From the NCBI GenBank assembly GCA_017504625.1, contig JAFVQU010000001.1:1-49751 (forward strand): a DNA stretch of 49,751 nucleotides, given 5' to 3'. Origin of the DNA: Clostridia bacterium. Its GTDB lineage: Bacteria; Bacillota; Clostridia; Oscillospirales; CAG-272. Under the pieces are notes generated by a model. The model was not told the DNA's origin and made no database searches. It saw only the letters and a list, made by a program, of their open reading frames with translations. Position 1 is the first letter of the stretch; each line of letters starts with the position of its first letter. Position numbers and translations under genes: made by a program. Of this stretch, positions 1 through 8,667 are shown piece by piece.

Positions 1-18
1 TATTTTATTTTGGCTTGA

Positions 19-42
19 AGCGGTGCTATTAGCGGTGCTATT
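19..42. repeat. Tandem 12-bp duplication at the window edge
   Basis: The 12-mer agcggtgctatt occurs twice in tandem. A second direct repeat, gcttgaagcg, lies at 13-22 and again at 62-71. I see no coding frame in 1-130, so this looks like non-coding sequence downstream of a gene outside the window. Confidence 0.6.
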
Positions 43-134
43 GGGGGTCGATTAAAGGGTCGCTTGAAGCGAAACTTGATAAAATCCTTATGAGGAAAGG
101 AAATTCCTAATCGCAAGTGTGTGAAAATTTGATT

Positions 135-155
135 AAAAAAGCGAGCTTTTTATCT
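135..155. terminator. Terminator after the GTPase-nuclease gene
   Basis: A six-pair stem (aaaaag/cttttt) with a cgag loop sits about 25 bp past the stop codon of the minus-strand gene. Read on the minus strand the stem is followed by a run of T. Confidence 0.5.
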
Positions 156-176
156 TTTTTTACTTTTGATCGCTTT

Positions 177-2756
177 TTAAAGATTATAAGTCATCTTCTT
201 CAAAAATTCGTTGATCTGATTTGCAACGCCTACGACCTCGTCGTAAAATTCCTTCGCGGTCATACGCGAAATGCCCGAGTGAACGGCAGAGAATTGAAGC
301 AGCTTGTCGCCGGATACCATTCTTATCGTGTAGTCGGGGCCAAGATCGTGCATCATCTTTTCAATGAACGCGTCTGCCGTCTGATCCTGCCTTGTGTAGA
401 CCACGCGGTAGTTATCGTGCATAAAATCCGAGCCCTCGCCGTCCTTGACGAGATACGCGTCGAATACAAGAACAAGCTCGACCTTCGTGTAGGCGACGTA
501 GTTGCTTAAGATATCCATAAGAGTTTCGCGCGCCTTTTCAAGACTGTACGACGAGATCTCCTTGAGGTTATCCCACGAATAGATAAGGTTATAGCCGTCA
601 ACTATCACCATATTTTTTCGGGGAGCTTGCGGCTTGATCTTAGGCTTTTTCTTGTTCTTGTCGGCGGAATTTACCTTTGGCTCGCTGTATTTCGGGCGCT
701 TGATCGGGCCTGTCGCGCGGAGCATGATCGCCTCAAGCTCCTCGTCGCTTATCTTGTATTTTCTCGCAAGGCTGGTCGTTCTCGGAATTATCACCTCGCT
801 TGACGTGAGCGAAATTCCCGCGTCGAGATGCTTATAGGAATCGACCTCTTGCCACGGCACGACAAATCCCGCCCCGTGAGCGCAGAATACCGAGTGAGGT
901 GTGTTTTCAAGATCGGCTTCGGGATCGTAGCCGATCGACGCGATGATCTCATTGCTGTTGTGACAGACCTCGTAGCCGTCAAAGGTGCAGAAAAGTCTGC
1001 CGTTTCCGCGCGTAAACGATATAACCTCGCGCGCGTAGTCGTGAAGTGTACTGACAGGTCCTCTGCCGCATATCACGGTAAAGCTCTCGCTTGCAGACTC
1101 AATTTCAAAGGTGGCAGAGCGCATCTGCAGATCCGACATGGCGCGACCAATCGCCTCGTCGGGTATTTCAAGCCTGAATTTATAATACGGCTCAAGCAGC
1201 TCGCAGCCCGCCTTCATAAGTCCGTGTCTGACCGCGCGCAAAGTTGCCTCACGGAAGTCACCGCCCTCGGTGTGCTTCAGGTGTGCCTTGCCTGCGACGA
1301 GTGTTATCTTTGTGTCGGTCAAAGCCGCGCCAATAAGGACTCCTCGGTGGTTTTTCTCGTAGAGATGTGAGAGAATAAGCCTCTGCCAGTTGAGGTCAAG
1401 CAGATTTTCGGGCAACCTCGTGTCAAATATCAACCCCGTGCCCGCGGGCTGAGGCTCAAGCAAAAGCTGAACCTCGGCATAGTGCCGCAGAGGCTCAAAA
1501 TGACCGACACCGATCGCCTTTTTGGATATCCTTTCTTTATAAAGTATCTTTCCGACGTCAAATTCGCACTCGATACCGAATCGCTCTGATATGAGCCGCT
1601 TAAAAAGCTCGATCTGTATATCTCCCATAAGCCGCGCCTCGATCTGATCAAGCTCCTCGCTCCAGCAAAGGTGTAAGGACGGCTCCTCCTCCTCAAGCTC
1701 CTTGAGCTTAGGGAAATAGAGCATCGGGTCGCATCCGTCGGGGAGCTTTATGGCGTAAGAAAGCACGGGCTCAAGTATCGGCTTGTCACCGTCAGCCTCA
1801 AGTCCGAGCCCCTGACCGACGTAGGTTTGGGACAGACCTATCACGGCGCAGATCTCGCCCGCGCTGACAGAATCGACCTGCTCAAACTTGTCACCCGAAT
1901 AAAGCCTTATCTGGCTGACCTTTTCGGCAATAAGATCTCCGTTTGGCGACAGATATTTTATCTCGTCGCGTGCAGAGAGCTTTCCGCCCGTGATCTTCAT
2001 ATAGGTAAGTCGGGTTGCGCCTGCGCGTGCAATTTTATAAACCTTCGCCGAAAAATCGTCCTCGTTATAAACTCGCTCAAGAGCGTATTTATCAATAACC
2101 TCAAGCAAAAAGTCAATGCCCGTCATGCGAAGCGCAGAGCCGAAAATAACGGGGAAAAGCGACCTTTCGCTGATAAGCGTTGCGATATCGCCGTCGTCGA
2201 TCTCCTCACCGGAGAGGAAGCTGTCAAGAAAAGCCTCGTGCGTAAAAGCAAGCTTTTCGTCAAGCTCGTTTTTTGACTGAGTGTCGAAAAATCCGATGCA
2301 ATTAGGGGATAAGGCTTTTGCAATATCGGTTTCAAGCTCATCCTTGATCTTTATCGCAATATCGGTCTTGTTGACGAAAATAAAGGTCGGAACGCCGTAA
2401 AGCTCAAGCAGATTCCAAAGCGTGCGCGTGTGATTCTGCACGCCGTCGGGCGCGCTTATCACGAGAATGGCGTAGTCAAGCAGAGAGAGCGTGCGCTCGG
2501 TCTCCGCCGAAAAATCGACGTGTCCGGGGGTGTCAAGGAGAATAAAATCGCAGTTTTCACTCGAAAATCGCGCCTGCTTTGAAAAAATAGTGATACCGCG
2601 CTCGCGCTCGATAGCATTTGTGTCAAGATACGTGTTTTTGTGATCAACGCGACCGAGTATGCGAATTCTGCCCGAAATATAGAGCAAGGCTTCAGACAGC
2701 GTCGTCTTTCCCGCATCAACGTGCGCTAAAATGCCAATAGTGAGCTTCTTTTTCAC
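177..2756 (-). CDS. TetM-like ribosomal-protection GTPase fused to a Rae1/YacP-type NYN nuclease domain
   Basis: This 859-residue protein is a translational GTPase of the TetM/EF-G family. The P-loop AHVDAGKT is at residues 11-18, DTPGH at 75-79 and NKTD near 130, followed by the EF-G-like domains. A lysine-rich linker leads to a C-terminal domain at about 714-850 that resembles B. subtilis Rae1/YacP, a ribosome-dependent mRNA endonuclease; VDGYN, VFDA and TADAFIEK are visible. TetM itself is about 640 residues, so the tail is extra. I start at GTG 2756 because AAAGGAGA lies just upstream of it, while the ATG at 2777 has no ribosome site. Family knowledge says such GTPases act at the A-site; coupling to mRNA cleavage is inference. 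A tetracycline-resistance phenotype should not be assumed. Confidence 0.88.
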   Translation of the reverse strand: MKKKLTIGILAHVDAGKTTLSEALLYISGRIRILGRVDHKNTYLDTNAIERERGITIFSKQARFSSENCDFILLDTPGHVDFSAETERTLSLLDYAILVISAPDGVQNHTRTLWNLLELYGVPTFIFVNKTDIAIKIKDELETDIAKALSPNCIGFFDTQSKNELDEKLAFTHEAFLDSFLSGEEIDDGDIATLISERSLFPVIFGSALRMTGIDFLLEVIDKYALERVYNEDDFSAKVYKIARAGATRLTYMKITGGKLSARDEIKYLSPNGDLIAEKVSQIRLYSGDKFEQVDSVSAGEICAVIGLSQTYVGQGLGLEADGDKPILEPVLSYAIKLPDGCDPMLYFPKLKELEEEEPSLHLCWSEELDQIEARLMGDIQIELFKRLISERFGIECEFDVGKILYKERISKKAIGVGHFEPLRHYAEVQLLLEPQPAGTGLIFDTRLPENLLDLNWQRLILSHLYEKNHRGVLIGAALTDTKITLVAGKAHLKHTEGGDFREATLRAVRHGLMKAGCELLEPYYKFRLEIPDEAIGRAMSDLQMRSATFEIESASESFTVICGRGPVSTLHDYAREVISFTRGNGRLFCTFDGYEVCHNSNEIIASIGYDPEADLENTPHSVFCAHGAGFVVPWQEVDSYKHLDAGISLTSSEVIIPRTTSLARKYKISDEELEAIMLRATGPIKRPKYSEPKVNSADKNKKKPKIKPQAPRKNMVIVDGYNLIYSWDNLKEISSYSLEKARETLMDILSNYVAYTKVELVLVFDAYLVKDGEGSDFMHDNYRVVYTRQDQTADAFIEKMMHDLGPDYTIRMVSGDKLLQFSAVHSGISRMTAKEFYDEVVGVANQINEFLKKMTYNL

Positions 2757-2794
2757 GATTTTTCTCCTTTCCTTCATAGTTTAAGATAAGTTTA

Positions 2795-2823
2795 ATTATA
2801 TCACCAAAGCGTTAAAATTTCAA
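2795..2823 (-). promoter_or_regulatory. Promoter for the GTPase-nuclease gene
   Basis: Read on the minus strand this is TTGAAA, 17 bp, TATAAT, ending about 40 bp before the GTG start. It is back to back with the promoter of the next gene. Confidence 0.75.
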
Positions 2824-2840
2824 TAGCCGACAAAATTTTA

Positions 2841-2869
2841 TTGAAAGGATCGGCGAAATATGATATAAT
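2841..2869 (+). promoter_or_regulatory. Promoter for the DUF5698 protein gene
   Basis: TTGAAA, a 17-bp spacer and TATAAT lie about 43 bp upstream of the ATG at 2912. Confidence 0.75.
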
Positions 2870-2911
2870 ATAGAATAACAGATCAATAAATAAACAAAAG
2901 GAGATATAAAA

Positions 2912-3463
2912 ATGTCAGAATTTCTCTCAACGCTTGAAAATATACACCCTATACTCGTCTGCCTGCTCGTTTGCGCGACGAAGATCATCGAAATAACTAT
3001 CCAGTCGCTTAAAACCTGCATGATGGTTAAAGGTCAAAGGCTCAAGGCGGCAGGGCTTGGATTTGTAGAGTGTATGATCTGGGGTCTTGTCATCTCAACC
3101 GTCATCAGCACCCTCGGCGATAATATTTTTCTGCTTGTTTTCTATTGCGTGGGCTACGCGACAGGTCTTTTCCTCGGCTCAACGATCGAGTCCAAGATCG
3201 CGCTCGGCACGTCAAACCTTGAGCTTATCGCAAGCGACGAAAGCACCGAGAAGATATGTAAATACTTAAAGGAAAACAACCGCGGCTACACCGTGCTTGA
3301 CGGTCACGGCTCAAAGGAGAAGATGAATATGATCTTCATCGTTCTTCCGCGCAAGGAGGCGGCAAGAACCCTCCGCGAGATCCGCACGGTCTGCGATAAT
3401 AAGGTGTTCGTTTCGGTTTCCGAGGTTTCCAAATACGCCGGCGGCTACGGTATGATGAAATAA
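2912..3463 (+). CDS. UPF0316/DUF5698-DUF2179 membrane protein
   Basis: The protein has 183 residues with about three hydrophobic segments in the first 90 (roughly 13-31, 49-69 and 72-90). A soluble C-terminal domain of the DUF2179 type follows from about 105. The arrangement matches the UPF0316 (YebE-like) family of Firmicutes, whose function is not established. The start is set by AAAGGAG at about 2898-2904. It has its own promoter and ends in a strong shared terminator, so it is probably monocistronic. Confidence 0.85.
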   Translation: MSEFLSTLENIHPILVCLLVCATKIIEITIQSLKTCMMVKGQRLKAAGLGFVECMIWGLVISTVISTLGDNIFLLVFYCVGYATGLFLGSTIESKIALGTSNLELIASDESTEKICKYLKENNRGYTVLDGHGSKEKMNMIFIVLPRKEAARTLREIRTVCDNKVFVSVSEVSKYAGGYGMMK

Positions 3464-3495
3464 AGAAAAAGCGTTGCAATGCAACGCTTTTTCTT
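3463..3495. terminator. Bidirectional terminator between two convergent genes
   Basis: A 15-bp perfect stem (3463-3477 with 3481-3495) has a three-base loop and a core of gcgttgc/gcaacgc. A-rich and T-rich arms on the two sides let it serve both the gene ending at 3463 and glnA ending at 3507. Confidence 0.9.
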
Positions 3496-3506
3496 TTATA
3501 TTCATA

Positions 3507-4931
3507 TCAAAGATTGTAATACTTATCAAACTCTGCGGGATGGGGGATCTTCGACATCTCGCTGCATTCTGCTCTCTTACCCTTGATGAAGTTACGGATA
3601 AGCTCCTCGGGGAATACGCCGCCTGCGGTGAGGTAGTCGTGATCAGCCTCAAGCGCGTCGAGCGCCTCGGGAAGGCTTGTGGGAAGTCCCTGAAGCTTTG
3701 CCTTTTCCTCCTCGGGAAGATGGAAAAGGTTGAAGTCGTAGGGGCCCCAGCCGTTTGCGTGAGGATCAATCTTGTTCTTAACGCCGTCAAGACCTGCCAT
3801 AAGGATCGCCGCGTAGCAGAAATAGGGGTTGCAGGTTGCGTCGGGGTTACGAAGCTCAAAGCGACGCTTGTCGGGCGACTTTGCGTAAGCGGGGATTCTG
3901 ATTACCGCGCTTCTGTTGCTCGTTGCGTAGCCAACGGTTACGGGAGCCTCAAAGCCGGGAACAAGTCGCTTGAAGGAGTTGGTCGAGGGATTGGTTATCG
4001 CGCAGAGAGATGCGATGTGCTTAAGCAGACCGCCCATAAAGTAGTGCGCGGTTTCGGAAAGATGCGCGTAGCCGTTATCGTCGGAGAATACGGGAGTGCC
4101 GTCCTTGAAGAGAAGCATGTGAACGTGCATGCCGCTTCCTGCCTCGCCGTAAATGGGCTTGGGCATAAAGGTTGCGCTCTTACCGTACTTGAGTGCGGTG
4201 TTGTGAATGATATATTTGATCATCATAGTCGCGTCAGCCATGTGAACGACCTCGCCAAGCTGAGGCTCGATCTCGTACTGACCCGAAGCCGCAACCTCGG
4301 GGTGATGGTAGTTGATGTCGATGCCCATTTCCTTCATAAGCATGCACATCTCGCTACGGCACTCGTAGGAGGTATCAAAGGGCTTTGCAATGTGGTAGTT
4401 CTTCTGCTTAGGAACGATAACGCCCTTGCCGTCGGTGTCGCTATTCCAGTAGGACTGGCTTGCGTCAACGCTCGCACCGATGTAATTGGGCTGAACAGAC
4501 CAGGTAACGTCGTCAAAAAGATAAAATTCAAATTCGGGGAGGATCTTCATCGTGTCAGCCACGCCCTGATCCTTCATATACTGCACAGCCGCCTTGATGA
4601 TGTTTCTCGGATACTGCGCCAAGGGTCTGTTTTCGGGAGTGTCGATTATCATGGCATTACCCGTCATGGAGAGGGTGGGGATAGAGCAGAAGGGATCGAT
4701 GACCGCGGTGTCGGGGTCGGGAATGAACACCATATCGCTCTTTTCAACTACCGCATAGCCGTAGTTCGACGCGTCAAAGCCGATACCGCTCTTCATCGTG
4801 TCCTCTGAGAAATTCTCTGCGGGGATAGTAACGTGGCGGTACTGACCGTTGATATCGACCATTTTGAAATCGACCATCTTGATGTCGTTGTCCTTAATAA
4901 GCTTCAAAATATCATTGACTGTTTTTGCCAT
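3507..4931 (-). CDS. glnA: Glutamine synthetase type I
   Basis: The enzyme (474 residues) makes glutamine from glutamate, ammonia and ATP in the cytoplasm. The N-terminal beta-Grasp region, the catalytic domain and the C-terminal HPAEFDKYY tail are all present. Length and tail resemble the GSI-beta form (about 470 residues) more than the 444-residue GSI-alpha of Bacillus. At the site where E. coli has the adenylylated tyrosine in NLYDLP, this protein has NLFHLP (Phe403), so adenylylation control is unlikely. The start is ATG 4931, preceded by AAAGGAG; a longer in-frame extension reaches upstream past the promoter and is not used. I see no clear GlnR site. Confidence 0.96.
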   Translation of the reverse strand: MAKTVNDILKLIKDNDIKMVDFKMVDINGQYRHVTIPAENFSEDTMKSGIGFDASNYGYAVVEKSDMVFIPDPDTAVIDPFCSIPTLSMTGNAMIIDTPENRPLAQYPRNIIKAAVQYMKDQGVADTMKILPEFEFYLFDDVTWSVQPNYIGASVDASQSYWNSDTDGKGVIVPKQKNYHIAKPFDTSYECRSEMCMLMKEMGIDINYHHPEVAASGQYEIEPQLGEVVHMADATMMIKYIIHNTALKYGKSATFMPKPIYGEAGSGMHVHMLLFKDGTPVFSDDNGYAHLSETAHYFMGGLLKHIASLCAITNPSTNSFKRLVPGFEAPVTVGYATSNRSAVIRIPAYAKSPDKRRFELRNPDATCNPYFCYAAILMAGLDGVKNKIDPHANGWGPYDFNLFHLPEEEKAKLQGLPTSLPEALDALEADHDYLTAGGVFPEELIRNFIKGKRAECSEMSKIPHPAEFDKYYNL

Positions 4932-4962
4932 AATATCGCTCCTTTGAATTTTTATATGTATA

Positions 4963-4991
4963 ATTATAGCAAAAAAGTGTCTAATCGTCAA
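4963..4991 (-). promoter_or_regulatory. glnA promoter
   Basis: On the minus strand this reads TTGACG, 17 bp, TATAAT, about 32 bp before the glnA ATG. Confidence 0.8.
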
Positions 4992-5034
4992 TACTTTGCA
5001 CACAAAAAACTTCTTTGACTGTATTCTGTTTTTG

Positions 5035-5063
5035 TTGACAAAAAAATTTACTTGTAGTATAAT
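5035..5063 (+). promoter_or_regulatory. Promoter for the ABC exporter
   Basis: Consensus TTGACA, a 17-bp spacer and consensus TATAAT. The expected transcript start near 5070 argues for the ATG at 5098 over the one at 5080. Confidence 0.85.
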
Positions 5064-5097
5064 TATATCAATGTAATTTATGCAAGGAAACAAAAGG

Positions 5098-6831
5098 ATG
5101 CTTAAAAGATTTATCAGCTATTACAAGCCGCACGTGAAGATGCTCACGCTTGACATGCTTGCGGCACTATTTATCTCGGTTATCGGTATGGTATATCCTA
5201 TCGTTACCAACAATATGCTCAACGATTATATTCCAAACAGAGAATATAAAACTATCGTCATCGCGGGTGTGATCGTTCTCGTTTTGTATATAATCAGAAT
5301 GCTGCTCCGCTACTTCGTGCAGTATTACGGACATATTATCGGTGTCAGAATGCAGTCCTCTATGAGAAAAGACCTTTTTAATCACTTGCAAAAGCTCCCG
5401 TTCGGTTTCTATGATAACAACGAAACCGGAAGAATCATGACACGAATCACCAGCGATCTTTTCGAGGTGTGCGAGCTTGCTCACCACGGCCCCGAAAATC
5501 TGCTTATAAGCTCGGTGATGATAGTCTTGTCGTTTACCTACCTTGTAACTATCGACTGGATACTCACTCTTATCATCTTTTCCTGCGTGCCGATACTCGT
5601 AGTCGTCAGCCTTCATTACAGAAAGGCGATGACGAAAGCGTTTGCCGACAGAAGAAAGAGCAACGCGACGATAAACGCGGCGGTTGAGAGCAGCGTGACG
5701 GGAATCCGCGTCACCAAGGCCTACACAAACTCGGTGCGAGAGGTTGAAAAGTTTGCCAAGGGCGACGAGGAGTTCGTCAATTCCTCAAAGCAGGCGTATA
5801 ACGCAATGGCAAAATTCCATTCCTCGACCTCGTTCATCGTTGACGTATTTAACGTAATTATTCTTATCGCGGGCGGACTTTTCCTTTATGCGGGAAGAAT
5901 AAATTTCGCGGAATATTCGACCTTTATCGTGTCCGTCAACCTCTTTATAAATCCCGTAACCACGCTTATCGGCTTTATGGAGCAGTTCCAGAACGGTGCC
6001 AGCGGATTCAAGAGATTTATTGAAATTATGGACGAGAAGCCCGAAGTTGATGCGCCCGATGCCAAGGTGCTTGAGGACGTTGAGGGCGTTATTGAATTCA
6101 AGAACGTTACTTATTCCTACGACGACTCCAAGGAAGTCCTCCACGGAGTTGACCTTCGCATTGAAAAGGGCAGAAAGCTTGCGCTCGTCGGCCCCTCGGG
6201 CGGCGGAAAAACTACGCTTTGCCACCTTTTGCCCAATTTCTATAAGCTTGACGAGGACGGCGGCTCAATACTTATCGACGGCAAGGATATCCGCACCCTT
6301 ACGCTTGAATCGGTAAGAAAAAATATCGGTATAGTTCAGCAGGACGTATTCCTTTTCGTTGGAACTATCCGCGAAAATATCCTTTACGGCCGTCCCGATG
6401 CGACTGATGAGGAAATATACGAGGCGGCTCGCCGCGCGAATATACACGATTATATTATGACGCTTGAAAAGGGCTACGATACCGAGATCGGTGAGCGCGG
6501 AGTAAAGCTTTCGGGCGGTCAGAAGCAGAGGCTCAGTATCGCGCGAGTATTCCTTAAAGACCCCGCAATACTTATTCTCGACGAGGCAACGAGCGCGCTT
6601 GACAACACGACCGAGGTGCTTATTCAGCAATCGCTTGACGAGCTTTGCCGCGGACGTACCACGCTTGTAGTTGCGCACAGACTTTCAACTATCCGTAACG
6701 CCGACGAGATCGCCGTCGTTATGAACGGCAAGGTCACCGAACGCGGCACACACGACGAGCTTATGGCTGCGGAGGGCACGTATAAGAGCCTTTATGCGCT
6801 TCAGTTCCGTGACAATGATATTTTTGAATGA
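5098..6831 (+). CDS. ABC exporter half-transporter (MsbA/MdlB type)
   Basis: An N-terminal six-helix membrane domain (about residues 1-300) is fused to an ATPase domain. The ATPase has Walker A GPSGGGKTT at about 365-373, signature LSGGQKQR at about 471, Walker B ILILDEATSALD and the H-loop VVAHRLST. At 577 residues it has the normal length of a homodimeric or heterodimeric exporter half. No partner gene lies beside it, so it probably works as a homodimer. I chose ATG 5098 because AAGG lies 10 bases upstream; the ATG at 5080 has no ribosome site. The substrate cannot be told from sequence. Confidence 0.95.
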   Translation: MLKRFISYYKPHVKMLTLDMLAALFISVIGMVYPIVTNNMLNDYIPNREYKTIVIAGVIVLVLYIIRMLLRYFVQYYGHIIGVRMQSSMRKDLFNHLQKLPFGFYDNNETGRIMTRITSDLFEVCELAHHGPENLLISSVMIVLSFTYLVTIDWILTLIIFSCVPILVVVSLHYRKAMTKAFADRRKSNATINAAVESSVTGIRVTKAYTNSVREVEKFAKGDEEFVNSSKQAYNAMAKFHSSTSFIVDVFNVIILIAGGLFLYAGRINFAEYSTFIVSVNLFINPVTTLIGFMEQFQNGASGFKRFIEIMDEKPEVDAPDAKVLEDVEGVIEFKNVTYSYDDSKEVLHGVDLRIEKGRKLALVGPSGGGKTTLCHLLPNFYKLDEDGGSILIDGKDIRTLTLESVRKNIGIVQQDVFLFVGTIRENILYGRPDATDEEIYEAARRANIHDYIMTLEKGYDTEIGERGVKLSGGQKQRLSIARVFLKDPAILILDEATSALDNTTEVLIQQSLDELCRGRTTLVVAHRLSTIRNADEIAVVMNGKVTERGTHDELMAAEGTYKSLYALQFRDNDIFE

Positions 6832-6842
6832 TAAACAACATC

Positions 6843-6870
6843 AAAAGGGCTGACTTTCAGCCCTTTTGTC
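6843..6870 (+). terminator. Terminator after the ABC exporter
   Basis: An 11-bp perfect stem (aaaagggctga/tcagccctttt) with a three-base loop lies 11 bp past the stop codon. Confidence 0.85.
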
Positions 6871-6950
6871 AAGCATGTGACTAAATCACGGAAGCAAACG
6901 AAAAAATATGGTAGAATACAGGCACAAACAACAAAGGAGTTAATAAATTT

Positions 6951-7610
6951 ATGCAATATATACTTTTATTTTTGGAAGGAATGATAACCTTCATATCCCC
7001 GTGCCTTTTGCCGATGCTCCCGATATACGTTTCGTATTTTGCGGGCGACGGCGAGGGTAACACGCGGAGAGTGATAAAAAACGCTCTCGGCTTTATAATT
7101 GGCTTTACCGCGGTATTCGTAACGCTTGGCGCGCTTGCGGGCACGGTAGGTCAGCTTTTAAAGGATTACGCAACGGTAGTTAACATAGTAACAGGAATTA
7201 TAGTAATATTCTTCGGCTTGAATTTTCTCGGTATCTTTAAGCTCAATATTTTCAAGGGCTCAAAATTTTCGGGAACGAAAAAGCTTGGATTTTTCTCCTC
7301 GCTTTTGTTTGGCATAGTCTTTTCTATCGGATGGACACCCTGCGTTGGCGCATTCCTCGGCTCTGCGCTTATGATAGCGGCAAATCAAGGTCACGTCGTT
7401 GAGGGAATGCTTATGCTCCTCGTTTACTCACTCGGTCTTGGTATTCCGTTCTTTATCAGCGCAGTACTTGTTGACAAGCTTAAGGGCGCGTTCTCCTTTA
7501 TCAAGAAGCACTATAATGTTATAAACGTTATAAGCGGAGTGTTGCTTGTAGCAGTTGGATTGCTTATGGCGACCGGACTTTTTGGCAAGCTTCTCTCAAT
7601 GCTTGCGTAA
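6951..7610 (+). CDS. ccdA: CcdA-like thiol-disulfide membrane transporter
   Basis: This 219-residue, six-helix protein belongs to the CcdA/DsbD transmembrane family, which moves reducing equivalents from cytoplasmic thioredoxin across the membrane. The two redox cysteines are Cys18 in SPCLLP and Cys131 in GWTPCVGA. The start follows AAAGGAG at about 6933. The next gene, 15 bp downstream, is a membrane-anchored thioredoxin-like protein and the likely electron acceptor. Confidence 0.93.
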   Translation: MQYILLFLEGMITFISPCLLPMLPIYVSYFAGDGEGNTRRVIKNALGFIIGFTAVFVTLGALAGTVGQLLKDYATVVNIVTGIIVIFFGLNFLGIFKLNIFKGSKFSGTKKLGFFSSLLFGIVFSIGWTPCVGAFLGSALMIAANQGHVVEGMLMLLVYSLGLGIPFFISAVLVDKLKGAFSFIKKHYNVINVISGVLLVAVGLLMATGLFGKLLSMLA

Positions 7611-7625
7611 GGGAGGTAATGAATA

Positions 7626-8483
7626 ATGAAAAGCATAATAATCGGAATAGTTATCGCGGCGCTTCTTATAGGCGGTATTGCGGGAGCAAGTGTGCTTTAT
7701 GATAATCTCAGCGAGCAATATAACAAAGAAAATAACGGCGGATTTCAGGTGATGGATCCTATAAAAAGGCCTGATCTTTCACAAGATGAGCCCGGCAGCG
7801 AGGAAATCTCCGAGCCTGCCGACGATCAAGAGGAGAGCCGACCGGACGGCGAAGAAGGCTCCGAGAACGTAAGTGGAGAAGTCGATAGCGATGAGATCAC
7901 AGCGGAAAAGTCGGAAGAAAGTGTGGAAAGCTCCGATGTAAGCGACGAAAATATTGAGGACAATACGGAGAATAAAGACCAGACGACCGAAAGCGTTGAA
8001 GAAACAACGGAAGAAATTTTAGAAACTACTCAAAAGGCCGAAGAAACGACCGAAAAGATCGAGGTCGTATTCAATGCGCCTGATTTTACCGTGCTTGACT
8101 GGGACGGTAACAACGTAAAGCTTTCCGGTTTTGCGGGTAAGCCGATAGTGCTTAATTTCTGGGCAACGTGGTGCTATTATTGCAAGGAAGAAATGCCTGA
8201 ATTCAACGAGGCGTTTAAAAATCTACCAAACATTGAGTTTGTGATGGTGAATGCAACCGACGGGGTAAATGAAACTGTCGCCGGCGCAAAGAGATATATT
8301 GAGTCACAGGGATTTGAGTTTAACGTTTACTTTGATACGACCTCCCGGGCTCAGCATACGTATGGAGTCAGCGCGTATCCCACGACCTTCTTTATCAGCG
8401 CGGACGGAAGCGAAATATATTATATCTCGGGCATGCTTAGTTACGAGCTTTTGATGCAGGGTATCGGGCTTATTACAGATTGA
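7626..8483 (+). CDS. Membrane-anchored TlpA/ResA-like thioredoxin
   Basis: An N-terminal signal-anchor helix (about 1-23) is followed by a Glu/Ser/Thr-rich low-complexity linker (about 40-145). A TlpA-type thioredoxin domain ends the protein, with the active site WCYYC (Cys183, Cys186) and the cis-proline YPTTFF segment. It should reduce or isomerise extracytoplasmic thiols using electrons from the CcdA protein encoded just upstream. The very acidic linker of about 100 residues is much longer than in ResA. The two genes form one operon closed by the terminator at 8505. Confidence 0.93.
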   Translation: MKSIIIGIVIAALLIGGIAGASVLYDNLSEQYNKENNGGFQVMDPIKRPDLSQDEPGSEEISEPADDQEESRPDGEEGSENVSGEVDSDEITAEKSEESVESSDVSDENIEDNTENKDQTTESVEETTEEILETTQKAEETTEKIEVVFNAPDFTVLDWDGNNVKLSGFAGKPIVLNFWATWCYYCKEEMPEFNEAFKNLPNIEFVMVNATDGVNETVAGAKRYIESQGFEFNVYFDTTSRAQHTYGVSAYPTTFFISADGSEIYYISGMLSYELLMQGIGLITD

Positions 8484-8504
8484 CGCGCAAAAACAAAACA
8501 ACCG

Positions 8505-8535
8505 TCGACACCGTGAAAGCGGTGTCGATTTTTTT
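8505..8535 (+). terminator. Terminator after the ccdA-tlpA pair
   Basis: A nine-bp stem (tcgacaccg/cggtgtcga) with a tgaaag loop is followed by seven T residues. Confidence 0.92.
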
Positions 8536-8578
8536 ATCTGACAAACGTAAAAACCATAATTTTATAGTTAATTACCTC

Positions 8579-8607
8579 TTGATTTTTAGTTAATATGGTG
8601 ATATAAT
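8579..8607 (+). promoter_or_regulatory. malQ operon promoter
   Basis: TTGATT, a 17-bp spacer and TATAAT lie about 60 bp upstream of the malQ start. I did not find a convincing LacI-type palindrome next to it. Confidence 0.78.
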
Positions 8608-8667
8608 ATTAAAGGCAATAGCTATTTTATCGTTATTATTACCAAAAAATAGACGGAGGACTTTTTT

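Noticed and set aside
117-509. 130-codon plus-strand frame at the left edge
   Set aside because: Most of it is antisense to the nuclease domain of the GTPase fusion, and no ribosome site is seen.
177-2756. Plain tetracycline resistance gene (tetM/tetW class)
   Set aside because: The similarity is to the wider family, the protein has an added nuclease domain and sits among housekeeping genes, so a resistance call is not justified from sequence.
3474-4808. 444-codon open frame on the plus strand opposite glnA
   Set aside because: It is the mirror of the glnA coding strand. Its product has no recognisable domain and no suitable ribosome site, and glnA is certain.
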